From contig UQCF01000007.1 in NCBI GenBank assembly GCA_900539465.1, positions 62,001 through 126,000 of the forward strand: a stretch of 64,000 nt of DNA, read 5' to 3'. Below are positions 18,713 through 27,293 of the stretch, piece after piece. How positions within the stretch are numbered: the stretch's first letter is position 1; every line of letters begins with the position of its first letter. The DNA is from an uncultured Ruminococcus sp. Its GTDB lineage: Bacteria; Bacillota; Clostridia; Oscillospirales; Acutalibacteraceae. Below the pieces are notes generated by a model that did not search any database, was not told the DNA's origin, and was given only the letters and a program-made list of their open reading frames with translations. The translations under genes and the position numbers were made by a program.

Positions 18713-18798
18713 TAGATTTAATGAAAAACAGATGATAATTTTAGCAAAAACGGATAGCAATTTATTATAGGGCAAAAAATCATTGCAAAATCGGCAAT

Positions 18799-18884
18799 TT
18801 AATACGGTGACGCGGTAAATCGTTAAAAAAATACAAAAAAATCTTATAAATATACATAATTTTTATAAGTTAATACGTTGACAC
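18799..18884 (+). repeat. paired 15-bp direct repeat upstream of dat
   Basis: TTAATACGGTGACGC (18799-18813) and TTAATACGTTGACAC (18870-18884) agree at 13 of 15 positions and lie 71 bp apart. The second overlaps the -35 box of the dat promoter. They may be operator sites of an unknown regulator. Confidence 0.45.
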
Positions 18885-18906
18885 ATAAAAAATGCAGGTT
18901 TATAAT
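18878..18906 (+). promoter_or_regulatory. promoter of the D-amino acid aminotransferase gene
   Basis: TTGACA (18878-18883) and TATAAT (18901-18906) with a 17-bp spacer, 45 bp before the start: a full consensus sigma-A promoter. Confidence 0.88.
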
Positions 18907-18950
18907 TACATAGAATCAAATAGATTACTCTATATTAAAAGGAAGTATCC

Positions 18951-19793
18951 ATGATGAAAGATATCGGCTATTACAACGGCAAAATCGGCCTTATCGATGA
19001 AATGACAATACCGATGAACGACCGCAGCACTTATTTCGGCGACGGCGTATATGACGCTACATATTCAATCAACCGCGTTATTGTTGACCTTAAAGAGCAT
19101 ATTGACCGTTTCTTTAACAGCTGCCGCAAGCTTCGCATTGAGCCTCCCTGCACAAAAGAGGAGCTTGCAGACATCCTTAATGATTGCGTAAGCAAGGTAG
19201 ATAATCCCAACCAGTTTGTCTATTGGCAGAGCACAAGAGGAACAGGCATAAGAAATCATGTCTTCCCCAAAACCAAGGCTAACCTTTTGGTTTACTGTGT
19301 ACCCAAAGAGATGAATGACATCAAAAAGAAATTCAAACTTATAACAATTGAAGATACAAGATTTTTCCATTGCGATATTAAAACCCTTAACCTTATCCCC
19401 AGCGTTATGGCTTCGCAAAAAACTCTTGAAGCAGGCTGCGACGAAGCAATCTTCCACAGAGGCGACCTTGTAACAGAATGTGCTCACAGCAATGTTTCAA
19501 TTTTGAAAGACGGCAAGTTTATCACTCACCAGCTTGATAATCTTGTTCTCCCCGGCATCACAAGAATGAATCTCATCAAGCTTTGCAACAAACTCGGTAT
19601 TCCGGTTGAAGAGAGAGACTATACTCTTGATGAACTTATGGATGCGGACGAAATCATCGTTTCATCATCAGGCTCGCTTTGCATGCAGGCTGTTGAGGTA
19701 GACGGCAAGCCCGTCGGCGGCAAAGCTCCCGAGCTTCTTAATAAAATTCAGGATGCTTATATCGAAAAAATCAAAAACGAAACATCCAAATAA
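18951..19793 (+). CDS. dat: D-amino acid aminotransferase (class IV, D-alanine type)
   Basis: A 280-residue PLP-dependent fold-IV aminotransferase, which typically interconverts D-alanine plus 2-oxoglutarate with pyruvate plus D-glutamate. Visible: FGDGVYD near residue 30, the PLP lysine Lys144 in CDIKTLNLIPS, Glu176 in LVTECAHSNVS and a C-terminal IIVSSSGSL phosphate-binding turn. The segment after Lys144 fits D-amino acid aminotransferases better than branched-chain enzymes, though 4-amino-4-deoxychorismate lyase remains a possible alternative. Two adjacent ATG codons (18951, 18954) could start it; AAGGAAG lies just upstream. It precedes pxpBC, the DUF1445 gene, pxpA and alr on the same strand, suggesting joint handling of D-glutamate (inference). 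Confidence 0.85.
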   Translation: MMKDIGYYNGKIGLIDEMTIPMNDRSTYFGDGVYDATYSINRVIVDLKEHIDRFFNSCRKLRIEPPCTKEELADILNDCVSKVDNPNQFVYWQSTRGTGIRNHVFPKTKANLLVYCVPKEMNDIKKKFKLITIEDTRFFHCDIKTLNLIPSVMASQKTLEAGCDEAIFHRGDLVTECAHSNVSILKDGKFITHQLDNLVLPGITRMNLIKLCNKLGIPVEERDYTLDELMDADEIIVSSSGSLCMQAVEVDGKPVGGKAPELLNKIQDAYIEKIKNETSK

Positions 19794-19804
19794 TCAATTC
19801 AAAC

Positions 19805-19835
19805 AAAGCGGTCTTCCGGTGAGGGCCGCTTTATC
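19805..19835 (+). terminator. hairpin behind dat
   Basis: AAAGCGG (19805-19811) pairs with CCGCTTT about 15 nt later, but only a weak U-tract (TTTATCGG) follows. It probably terminates partially, allowing some readthrough into pxpB. Confidence 0.5.
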
Positions 19836-19875
19836 GGTATTACTCTGATTTTAAAGAAAGGCGGAACCTCGGCAA

Positions 19876-20610
19876 ATGAATGAACCTGTTTTTTTGCAGT
19901 GCGGCGATTCTGCACTTATTGTGGAATTTTCAAAAGAAATAAGCGACAGCGTCAACATTCTTATAAGAGCCTTTGATGCTGCGATAAAGAAAAAAAATAT
20001 CAACGGCATTGTAGAGACTGTGCCGACATTTCGCTCTTTATCCGTTTATTATAATCCGTTGCTCATATCGTCTCAAAAGCTCACCAAAAAGCTCAAAAGT
20101 GTTTTAAAAGGCGTGTCTGCTGCGGCGCAGAGCGAAAGAACGGTTATAGAAATTCCGGTTCTTTACGGCGGAGAATACGGCGAAGATTTGCCCGATGTCG
20201 CAAAGCATACGGGTCTTAGCGAAGAAGAGGTTATAAAGCTTCATTCCTCGGCGGAATATTTAATTTATATGCTTGGCTTTTTGCCGGGATTCGCTTACCT
20301 CGGCGGTATGGACCCGAGGCTTGAAACACCGAGACTTCAAAATCCGAGAACCAAAATTCACATGGGAGCGGTCGGCATAGGCGGCGCTCAGACGGGTATT
20401 TATCCGCTCGCTTCCCCCGGTGGCTGGCGATTAATCGGCACAACTCCCGTAAAACCCTATGACCCCGACCGTGAGCAGCCTTTTTTATACAGCGCAGGTG
20501 ATTATATTAAATTCTTTTCGGTTGATGAAGATGAATTTAACAGAATAAAAGAGAGCGTAGATAAAAATGAATATAAATGCACTGTGAGAAAAGAGGGGGC
20601 GGCAAAATGA
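19876..20610 (+). CDS. pxpB: 5-oxoprolinase subunit B
   Basis: A 244-residue KipI/PxpB-type protein. With PxpA and PxpC it forms the bacterial ATP-dependent 5-oxoprolinase that opens 5-oxo-L-proline (pyroglutamate) to glutamate. The signature cyclophilin-like C-terminal region shows GFLPGFAYLGGMD, RLETPRLQNPRTKI and YPLASPGGWRLIG. The ATG at 19876 follows AAAGGCGG. Its stop codon overlaps the pxpC start (ATGA), so the subunits are translationally coupled. In B. subtilis the homologue KipI also inhibits the sporulation kinase KinA; nothing here indicates that role. Confidence 0.93.
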   Translation: MNEPVFLQCGDSALIVEFSKEISDSVNILIRAFDAAIKKKNINGIVETVPTFRSLSVYYNPLLISSQKLTKKLKSVLKGVSAAAQSERTVIEIPVLYGGEYGEDLPDVAKHTGLSEEEVIKLHSSAEYLIYMLGFLPGFAYLGGMDPRLETPRLQNPRTKIHMGAVGIGGAQTGIYPLASPGGWRLIGTTPVKPYDPDREQPFLYSAGDYIKFFSVDEDEFNRIKESVDKNEYKCTVRKEGAAK

Positions 20611-21548
20611 GCATAAAAATAATTACCCCCGGTCTTATGACCTCTGTGCAGGATTGCGGACGATACGGCTACCAGGCATCGGGCTTTTCGGTTTCGGGTG
20701 CGCTTGATATGCGTTCGTATAAGCTTGCAAATATTCTCGCAGGCAATATAGAAAACCTTGCGGTTTTAGAGATGACTATGCTCGGTATAACCGCAGAGTT
20801 TACGCAGAATACGGTTTTTGCCATAACGGGCGGCGATTTTACGCCCACCATTAACGGCGAGAGTATAAATATGTATCAGACTGTATATGCTTCTGCCGGA
20901 GATGTGCTTAAAATGGGTGCGGCAAAAACAGGCAGCAGAGCATATATAGCGTTTCTCGGCGGCGTTGACGTGCCGCTTGTGATGGGCAGCCGCTCAACAA
21001 ATATGAAGTGCAAAATAGGCGGCTTTGAGGGCAGAGCGCTCAGGGCGGGCGACGTAATTGAAACAGGCGATAATTTTCCGATAGATTACCGCAAAAAAGT
21101 TAAAAAAATTAAGCCGGACGATTTTTCTTCGTCCGAAGCCGAGATAAGAGTGATTCTCGGGCCGCAGGACGATTATTTTACCGAAAAAGGCATAGATACA
21201 TTCCTTTCGTCACCGTATACGCTTACAAAGGACTGCGACCGTATGGGCTTTAAGCTCGACGGTGAAAAAATAGAAAACATCAACGGGGTCGATATTGTAT
21301 CCGACGGAATTGCTCTCGGCAGCGTTCAGGTGCCCTCAAGCGGTAAGCCGATAATTATGCTTGCAGACAGGCAGACTACCGGAGGGTACGCAAAAATCGC
21401 TACCGTCGTTTCTGTTGATATTCCGCGTCTCGTTCAGCTCAAAAGCGGCAGTACCGTTTATTTTAAAGAGGTTACCGCCAAAGAGGCAGAGAAGCTCTAT
21501 AAAGCGGAACAGCGCGAATACGAAAAGCTTATGTTCAGAATTTTTTAG
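20607..21548 (+). CDS. pxpC: 5-oxoprolinase subunit C
   Basis: A 313-residue biotin-dependent-carboxyltransferase-like protein (KipA/PxpC), partner of PxpB in 5-oxoproline hydrolysis. Typical features: TPGLMTSVQDCGRYG at the N-terminus, SGALDMRSY, GGDFTPTINGE, RVILGPQDDYF and VQVPSSGKPIIMLADRQTTG near the C-terminus. The ATG at 20607 overlaps the pxpB stop and follows GAGGGGGC; an upstream in-frame extension would run into pxpB. The DUF1445 gene follows 15 bp later. Lengths of both subunits are normal, so the complex looks intact. Confidence 0.93.
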   Translation: MSIKIITPGLMTSVQDCGRYGYQASGFSVSGALDMRSYKLANILAGNIENLAVLEMTMLGITAEFTQNTVFAITGGDFTPTINGESINMYQTVYASAGDVLKMGAAKTGSRAYIAFLGGVDVPLVMGSRSTNMKCKIGGFEGRALRAGDVIETGDNFPIDYRKKVKKIKPDDFSSSEAEIRVILGPQDDYFTEKGIDTFLSSPYTLTKDCDRMGFKLDGEKIENINGVDIVSDGIALGSVQVPSSGKPIIMLADRQTTGGYAKIATVVSVDIPRLVQLKSGSTVYFKEVTAKEAEKLYKAEQREYEKLMFRIF

Positions 21549-21563
21549 CAGGAGAGTGAAAAT

Positions 21564-22349
21564 ATGGATTATTCCGCTATGTCACCTTATGAAGTGAGAA
21601 AGCTTATAAGAGAAGAAAAAATAACGGGGCAGACATCGGGCATGTGTGCAGGATACGCGCAGGCGAATCTTGCCGTTTTGCCAAAAGAATACGCATATGA
21701 TTTTTTGCTCTTTACACAGAGAAACCCTAAACCCTGCCCCATCCTTGAGGTCAGCGACGTCGGCAGTATGTATCTTAAAAAAATAGCGAAGGATTGCAAT
21801 ATTGCCTCCGACATTCCGAAATACAGAGTGTATGAAAACGGCGTTATGACGGGCGAATACACCAATGTTGAAAAATTGTGGCGCGACGATTTGGTTGCTT
21901 TCCTTATAGGCTGCAGCTTTTCTTTTGAATCCGAGCTGCTCGAATCGGGCGTTAGCGTCAGACATATAGAAGAGGGCAGAAACGTGCCCATGTATATGAC
22001 AAATATTGAGTGCGAGCCGGCAGGCATTTTCAGCGGCAAAATGGTTGTGAGCATGAGGCCGCTGCCGTATGACCAGATTGTAAAATCGGTGAACATCACC
22101 GCCTCTATGCCGAGGGTTCACGGCACACCCATTCATATAGGCGACCCTGCCGCGATAGGCATAAAAGATATAAACAAACCCGATTTCGGCGACAGTGTCA
22201 CAATTAAAGAGGGCGAAACGCCTGTTTTCTGGGCTTGCGGCGTTACTCCGCAGTCGATAGTTATGAATACAAAACCGTCATTTTGCATAACGCACGCACC
22301 GGGTCATATGCTTATAACAGACGTTAAAAACTGCGACCTCAAATTTTGA
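21564..22349 (+). CDS. DUF1445/UPF0317 putative hydro-lyase (YcsI-like)
   Basis: A 261-residue cytoplasmic protein of the UPF0317 (YcsI, DUF1445) family. Visible: RKLIREEKITGQTSGMCAGY at the N-terminus, the central SFSFESELLESG, MYMTNIECEPAG and MVVSMRPLP, and a C-terminal FWACGVTPQ and HAPGHMLITD. The family is often labelled a putative hydro-lyase; the mammalian D-glutamate cyclase protein DGLUCY carries the same domain beside a second one, so which domain does the chemistry is uncertain. Sitting between pxpC and pxpA with a GGAGAG ribosome site, it repeats the ycsI-kipI-kipA association of Bacillus. A role in 5-oxoproline or D-glutamate turnover is likely by context. Confidence 0.88.
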   Translation: MDYSAMSPYEVRKLIREEKITGQTSGMCAGYAQANLAVLPKEYAYDFLLFTQRNPKPCPILEVSDVGSMYLKKIAKDCNIASDIPKYRVYENGVMTGEYTNVEKLWRDDLVAFLIGCSFSFESELLESGVSVRHIEEGRNVPMYMTNIECEPAGIFSGKMVVSMRPLPYDQIVKSVNITASMPRVHGTPIHIGDPAAIGIKDINKPDFGDSVTIKEGETPVFWACGVTPQSIVMNTKPSFCITHAPGHMLITDVKNCDLKF

Positions 22350-22363
22350 ACGGAGGACTGTTT

Positions 22364-23131
22364 ATGAAAAAAATCGACCTCAACTGCGACCTCGGCGAGA
22401 GCTTCGGCGCATATAAAATAGGCATGGACGAGGAGGTTATCAAGTACATATCCTCCGCCAACGTAGCCTGCGGGTTTCACGCCTCCGACCCCGTAGTGAT
22501 GGATAAAACCGTAAAAAGCGCAAAATTAAACGGTATTGCGGTCGGCGCACACCCCGGCTTTCCCGATCTTATGGGCTTCGGCAGAAGAAATATGAATGTT
22601 TCACCCTCGGATGCAAAAGCTTATGTTCAGTATCAGGTCGGCGCGCTGAATGCTTTTTGCACCGCCAACGGAGTAAAGCTTGCTCATGTTAAGCCGCACG
22701 GCGCACTTTATAACATGGCAGGCAAGGACTATGCTCTTTCAAAGGCAATTTGCGAGGGAATATATGAAATCGACCCGAATATAATTCTTCTCGGGCTTTC
22801 CGGCAGTCAGATGCTCAAAGCGGCGGCAGACACGGGTCTTCGCTGTGCAAAAGAGGTTTTTGCCGACAGAGCCTATGAAGAGGACGGCTCACTTGTGGCA
22901 AGAACAAAGCCCGGCGCGGTTATCACAGACGAAAACGAGAGCCTCAAAAGAGTTATCGGCATGGTTAAAGAGGGCAAGGTTACCGCGATAACCGGCAAAG
23001 AGATACCGATAGAGGCGCAGTCAATATGTGTTCACGGCGACGGCGTTAAGGCGCTTGAGTTTGTTAAAAAAATCAGACAGGCACTCACCGATGAGGGCAT
23101 CGAAATAGTCCCGCTTCAAGAAATAGTGTAA
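22364..23131 (+). CDS. pxpA: 5-oxoprolinase subunit A (LamB/YcsF family)
   Basis: A 255-residue LamB/YcsF protein, the third subunit of bacterial 5-oxoprolinase. It begins KKIDLNCDLGESFGAYKIG and contains SANVACGFHASDP, GAHPGFPDLMGFGRR, VKPHGALYN, EVFADRAYE and ICVHGD, all standard family blocks. The ATG at 22364 is served by CGGAGGA at 22351; the longer in-frame start at 22346 overlaps the previous gene and lacks a site. It is followed 13 bp later by alr, so 5-oxoproline opening and alanine racemisation appear co-expressed. Confidence 0.95.
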   Translation: MKKIDLNCDLGESFGAYKIGMDEEVIKYISSANVACGFHASDPVVMDKTVKSAKLNGIAVGAHPGFPDLMGFGRRNMNVSPSDAKAYVQYQVGALNAFCTANGVKLAHVKPHGALYNMAGKDYALSKAICEGIYEIDPNIILLGLSGSQMLKAAADTGLRCAKEVFADRAYEEDGSLVARTKPGAVITDENESLKRVIGMVKEGKVTAITGKEIPIEAQSICVHGDGVKALEFVKKIRQALTDEGIEIVPLQEIV

Positions 23132-23144
23132 AGAAGGCACGCTT

Positions 23145-24305
23145 ATGTTACCCAGCAGAGTTTATGCAGAGATAAATCTTGACGCAATGTGCTCAAATGT
23201 ATCTCAGGCATTAGAAAGAATGAAACCGGCAAAGCTGATGGCTATTATTAAAACAGACGCTTACGGCCACGGAGCGGTAAGGTCCGCAAAGGCGCTTGAC
23301 GAGATAGGCGTATATGCCTTTGGCGTTGCCACACCCGGGGAAGCGTTGGAGCTTCGCAGGGCAGAAATTAAAAACCCCATACTTATTTTAGGTTATGTGT
23401 TTGAAGAATATTTTGACCGAATGATAGAAAACGATATTGACCTTGCACTTTTTGATTTGAACACGGCAAAGCTTTTAAATTCTCATGCAGAAAAGCTCGG
23501 CAAAAAAGCTCGTGTTCATATAAAGGCAGACACGGGCATGGGCAGAATAGGCTTTCAGCCTTGTGATGAGAGCGCAGAAATCATAAAAGAAATTGCTGCG
23601 CTCAATAACATTGAAATAGACGGAATGTTTACGCATTTTGCCTGTGCGGATTCAAAAGACAAAGCCTCGGTCAACCGCCAGATTGAGCGTTTTACAAATT
23701 TTGTAGCCAAAGTTAAAAGCGAGGGCGTTTCGCTGCCGATAGTTCATTGCTATAACTCGGCAAGTATTGTAGACTTTGACAAGCCTTTGTTTGATATGGT
23801 TCGCTGCGGCATTATAACCTACGGACTTGAACCGTCGGACGAGGTCAGCAAAACGAACATCAAGCTTCAAAAGGTTATGAGTATAAAAAGCCATGTGGCT
23901 TATGTTAAAAAAGTCGGCGCAGGCTTCACCGTCAGCTACGGTTCAACTTATGTGACTGATAAAGAGACCGAAATTGCTACAATTCCCGTCGGTTACGGCG
24001 ACGGCTACCCGAGAACGCTCTCCAACAAGGGCATGGTGCTTATCGGCGGTCACTTTGCAAAAATAATCGGCAGAGTTTGTATGGATCAGTTTATGGTTGA
24101 CGTGACGGGTCTCGGAGTCAGCCGCGGCGATGAAGTCATACTCATGGGCAGTGACGGAGAAAACAGCATCACCGCAGAGAAGATAGGCGATCTCTCGGGC
24201 AGATTCAATTATGAGCTTTTGTGTGATATAAACAAGCGCGTGCCGAGAGTGTATATTAAAAACGGAGAAATAATTGCGGTTGACGACGCACTCGAAATGC
24301 ATTAA
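23145..24305 (+). CDS. alr: alanine racemase
   Basis: A 386-residue PLP enzyme interconverting L- and D-alanine for peptidoglycan synthesis. The PLP lysine is Lys36 in IIKTDAYGHG; the second catalytic tyrosine is likely in TVSYGSTYVT; GYGDGYPR and GRVCMDQFMVDVT are also present. Length and domain order (TIM barrel, then C-terminal beta domain) are normal. Being last in the pxp cluster and downstream of dat, it could also supply D-alanine for transamination to D-glutamate (inference). A strong terminator follows immediately. Confidence 0.95.
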   Translation: MLPSRVYAEINLDAMCSNVSQALERMKPAKLMAIIKTDAYGHGAVRSAKALDEIGVYAFGVATPGEALELRRAEIKNPILILGYVFEEYFDRMIENDIDLALFDLNTAKLLNSHAEKLGKKARVHIKADTGMGRIGFQPCDESAEIIKEIAALNNIEIDGMFTHFACADSKDKASVNRQIERFTNFVAKVKSEGVSLPIVHCYNSASIVDFDKPLFDMVRCGIITYGLEPSDEVSKTNIKLQKVMSIKSHVAYVKKVGAGFTVSYGSTYVTDKETEIATIPVGYGDGYPRTLSNKGMVLIGGHFAKIIGRVCMDQFMVDVTGLGVSRGDEVILMGSDGENSITAEKIGDLSGRFNYELLCDINKRVPRVYIKNGEIIAVDDALEMH

Positions 24306-24308
24306 AAT

Positions 24309-24342
24309 AATACCTGTCACAGCTTTGTGGCAGGTATTTTTT
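24309..24342 (+). terminator. terminator of the dat/pxp/alr region
   Basis: AATACCTGTCAC pairs with GTGGCAGGTATT with one internal mismatch, followed by TTTTTT. It lies only 17 bp before the next gene, so it may also attenuate that gene. Confidence 0.85.
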
Positions 24343-24358
24343 ATGGGAGGCGTTTTTT

Positions 24359-25747
24359 TTGCATTTTATAACAAAGATAATAGCGCTGTTAAGCACGGTT
24401 GCCGTAATAATATCGGTTTCTCTTGCCTTTTACAGCGGCGGAGTTCAAAATAAGTATAATTCTTATTCAAAAACACTGACGGCTCAGCCTTATAAAGGGC
24501 TTATGCCGTTTGAAAGTGAAACTCCCGTCAACGATAATTACAGCATGGAGTGGTTTTATGTAAGCTTCTCTTCACTTGAACCGCAAAAAGGTGTTTTTGA
24601 CTGGTCGCCGATAGAAAAAAAGCTGGATGAAATTTCTTCACGCGGCAATCAGGCGGCTTTCAGAGTATATCTCAACTACCCCGGTCACGAGAATGAAAAG
24701 GACGGCAGTGCCGTGCCCGACTGGGTATGGGATATGGGCGTTAAAAAAATGCTGTATGACGACAGACTGTTTGCGGATTACGACTGTATTGTTCCCGATT
24801 ATAAAGACGACAGGCTCATAGACGTGCTTTGCGATTTTGTGAAGCATTTCGGCGAAAAATATGACGGCGACATTCGCATTGCATATATTACCGCGGGGCT
24901 TTTGGGTCAGTGGGGCGAGTGGCACACATATCCGTTTAATGACAGAATGGCATCGGAAGAGCAGCAAAACAGAATTTTTGCGGCTTATGACGAAGCGTTT
25001 GATAAAACACCTATTCTTGCTCGCTACCCCGACAGCAAAACATCGGGCAATTATGACTTAGGCTTTCATGACGATGCTTTCACTCATGAAACAATAGGCA
25101 AGAGCGGCGTGTATTTTTTAACAAAACTTCAAAAAAGCAAGCTTGACTCGGTTTGGAAAGAGAGACCCATCGGCGGTGAAATTTATCCACAGGCACAAAT
25201 CCCCATTCTTAACGAAAACAAGGCAAAAAAAGGTGCTGATTACGCTCAGGACTATTATAAATGCGTCAAAAAAACTCATGCAAGCTGGATGATGATGTGG
25301 AGCGCGTTTGACCTTGAGGGAGTAAACGATAAAGAACAGGCTAAAAAAACAGCTGATGAACTATCCTCTTCGCTCGGGTATGATTACACGGTGTCAAAAA
25401 GCTTCGTGAAACATAAAAAAGGCAGGCTTCAAATAAGCTTCACCGTCAAAAATAAGGGCGTTGCACCGCTTTATTACGATATGTTCCCGTCGGTTGTGAT
25501 AAGCGACAAAGACGGCAACATAGTGTCCGAAACAATGCTTGCCTATACTCTCAAAGGCATTTTGCCGAATAAATCACGTTCGTTTTCTACCGAGATAAAT
25601 TTGCCGGATGGCGACGGAACATATACCGTTTCGCTTTATTCGCCGAACCCGATGCAGGGCGGAAAGCCGATAGTATTCTCTAACAGGAACAAGACGGACG
25701 GTAAATATTGCATTATTGCAGAATTTGATACCGATAAATTAAAATAG
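24359..25747 (+). CDS. secreted or membrane-anchored DUF4832 protein
   Basis: A 462-residue protein with an N-terminal hydrophobic signal or anchor (about residues 4-24), a DUF4874/DUF4832-type region related in outline to glycoside hydrolase TIM barrels (MEWFYVSFSSLEPQKGVFDW, AYITAGLLGQWGEWH, GEIYPQ), and a C-terminal beta domain (about 340-455). The motif GQWGEWH resembles an acid-bearing strand end of a glycosidase barrel, but no catalytic assignment can be made. The start is a TTG at 24359 with GGAGGC 7 nt before; no ATG fits. It probably acts on polysaccharide outside the cell. No promoter is evident after the alr terminator. Confidence 0.75.
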   Translation: MHFITKIIALLSTVAVIISVSLAFYSGGVQNKYNSYSKTLTAQPYKGLMPFESETPVNDNYSMEWFYVSFSSLEPQKGVFDWSPIEKKLDEISSRGNQAAFRVYLNYPGHENEKDGSAVPDWVWDMGVKKMLYDDRLFADYDCIVPDYKDDRLIDVLCDFVKHFGEKYDGDIRIAYITAGLLGQWGEWHTYPFNDRMASEEQQNRIFAAYDEAFDKTPILARYPDSKTSGNYDLGFHDDAFTHETIGKSGVYFLTKLQKSKLDSVWKERPIGGEIYPQAQIPILNENKAKKGADYAQDYYKCVKKTHASWMMMWSAFDLEGVNDKEQAKKTADELSSSLGYDYTVSKSFVKHKKGRLQISFTVKNKGVAPLYYDMFPSVVISDKDGNIVSETMLAYTLKGILPNKSRSFSTEINLPDGDGTYTVSLYSPNPMQGGKPIVFSNRNKTDGKYCIIAEFDTDKLK

Positions 25748-25759
25748 AGCAAAACAGTA

Positions 25760-25799
25760 TTGCCGCATAAAAGCCGCCGGACTTTTATGCGGCAATTTT
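25760..25799 (+). terminator. terminator of the DUF4832 gene
   Basis: A 14-bp perfect stem, TTGCCGCATAAAAG (25760-25773) with CTTTTATGCGGCAA (25782-25795), 8-nt loop, then TTTT. Confidence 0.9.
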
Positions 25800-25948
25800 G
25801 CGGCGGAGGGCACATCGGTGCTCGGCTTTCTTTGTAGAGAGGTATGCCCTCATGCCGCCGAAAATTCCGAAATTTTGCACATTGATGTTGCCAATGGCTG
25901 TGTTGGCATACCGCCTTACCCTTTAATATGTGACAAAAATAAAATATG
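25797..25948. other. hairpin-rich convergent intergenic region
   Basis: After the terminator, GCGGCGG plus AGGGCA (about 25801-25814) can pair with TGCCCT and CCGCCG (about 25846-25862), enclosing some 30 nt. AAAATTCCGAAATTTT and TGCCAA/TTGGCA form further hairpins, and GGTATGCC/GGCATACC are complementary. No reading frame is present. It may be a decayed palindromic element or a structured 3' region. Confidence 0.4.
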
Positions 25949-25983
25949 GGATCTGCGCTAAATGCGACAGACCCCAATCTTTT
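25949..25983 (-). repeat. dispersed palindromic element end, copy C, terminator-like
   Basis: On the minus strand CTGTCGCATTTAGCGCAG (25970-25953) matches the 18-nt consensus of copies A and B. The sequence GGGATCTGCGC-TAAAT-GCGACAGACCC is itself a hairpin with single-nucleotide bulges, followed on the plus strand by CAATCTTTTTT, so it may terminate plus-strand transcription. The matching right end is not clearly recognisable. Confidence 0.5.
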
Positions 25984-27282
25984 TTATTTGTTTATTGCTT
26001 GCTTTGCATATTCGCTCTGCGTTTGAGCCGTGGGCTGCAAAACAAATGCGTCATTTCCTTTTGTAGAAATATTGCCCCATTTGCGCTCGATTTCTTCTTT
26101 AGAGTCGGTCGCAACGTTTACGTTTATTTCATGCTCGCGGTCATTGCCTATATCATAGTCGTAGCCGACAATAAACCAGTCGCTGCACCAATTGCCTTTA
26201 TAGCTCCATGTTGTCCAGCTGTCGCCGAGTTTGTTATAAAGCCCCAAAACAAAATCCCATGTGGCAGATTTTGTAGGCTTAAATTCACCCATATAGGTCG
26301 GAACGCCGTGATTTAAAATGACAGTGCCCAGCACCCCGAAGAAATAAAGAAATTTATTTTGAACATAGATATGATATTGATACGTCACGTTCTCCCAGCC
26401 GTAAAGCCTCGGGTTCGGTATGCAAAAAGCCTGCCATGTGACGCACATTGTTATGATATGCTCACTGTCTTTTTCGCGCACCGCATCATAAAGCTCATCA
26501 AGAGCGTTCCACATTTTCACATGATCCATCTGAAGCAGCGGGTAATCGCACATCGGCTCGTTCAAAAGGTCGTACATGGCAACTACCGGGTTTGAATTAA
26601 AATGCTCGGCAATTACTTTCCAAAGCTCGGCGGTTAGCCTGCGGTTTTTGACCGATTGCTCGTCTTTGCCGAAAAACGCACTTTTCATTGAGCCGTCTTT
26701 CGGTATTCCGCAGTGGTCGTTGTAGCCCTGAAAGCCTACCGCGCCATGCAGGTCAAGCACAACATAAATTCCGCGTTTGCCGCATTGCTCAACTATCCAG
26801 TCAAGCCTTGAAAGGTCTATTTCACCCTGCTCGTTTCTTATCCACGTTCCGTTATCGTCGGATTGAAAGTTTCTGTACCAAAACGGTACTCTCACGCAGT
26901 TGAAGCCGAGGTTCTTTATAATGTCAAGGTCATATTCGGTTATCCAGTTATCCTCATATATGTCGATAAGCCTTTCGGCTTCGTCCCTGCCGAATCTTTC
27001 ATAAAGTGTTTGCAACAGTCTGTACTGACCGTCTGCACCCTCCGCCTCGGTCGGGCACATCCAGTTTTCCTGTATCAGCCATCCGCCGAGGTTTGTGCCG
27101 CAGAGTGTGACCGTTTCGCCTTTGCGGTTGACGTATTTTTTGCCCTTGACACTCAAAAAATCCTCGTCTGTTATAGCTCCGTCATTTTGGGCGACCGGCT
27201 CGGCACTTGCCGAGAAAATCAAAGACGAAAAAATGAGCGCGGCAGAGAGAAAAACAGCCGTTATTTTAGCAAGTCTTTTCAT
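25984..27282 (-). CDS. secreted GH5-family glycoside hydrolase (exo-glucanase-like)
   Basis: A 432-residue exported beta-glycanase. Residues 1-27 are a Sec signal peptide (cleavage after SASA). The TIM barrel includes CGTNLGGWLIQENW, NLGFNCVRVPFWYR and YVVLDLHGAVG; the catalytic acid is Glu242 in YDLLNEP and the likely nucleophile Glu333 in VPTYMGEFKP. The GTNLGGWL opening is typical of the GH5 branch with exo-1,3-beta-glucanases, but substrate specificity cannot be fixed from sequence. The ribosome site AGGAGG is well placed. It lies downstream of ackA on the same strand, separated by a terminator-like hairpin. Confidence 0.88.
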   Translation of the reverse strand: MKRLAKITAVFLSAALIFSSLIFSASAEPVAQNDGAITDEDFLSVKGKKYVNRKGETVTLCGTNLGGWLIQENWMCPTEAEGADGQYRLLQTLYERFGRDEAERLIDIYEDNWITEYDLDIIKNLGFNCVRVPFWYRNFQSDDNGTWIRNEQGEIDLSRLDWIVEQCGKRGIYVVLDLHGAVGFQGYNDHCGIPKDGSMKSAFFGKDEQSVKNRRLTAELWKVIAEHFNSNPVVAMYDLLNEPMCDYPLLQMDHVKMWNALDELYDAVREKDSEHIITMCVTWQAFCIPNPRLYGWENVTYQYHIYVQNKFLYFFGVLGTVILNHGVPTYMGEFKPTKSATWDFVLGLYNKLGDSWTTWSYKGNWCSDWFIVGYDYDIGNDREHEINVNVATDSKEEIERKWGNISTKGNDAFVLQPTAQTQSEYAKQAINK

Positions 27283-27293
27283 TGTGTCCTCCT

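Noticed and set aside
21582..22136. Minus-strand frames opposite the DUF1445 gene
   Set aside because: They overlap a conserved family protein in an operon with proper ribosome sites; no support for antisense genes.
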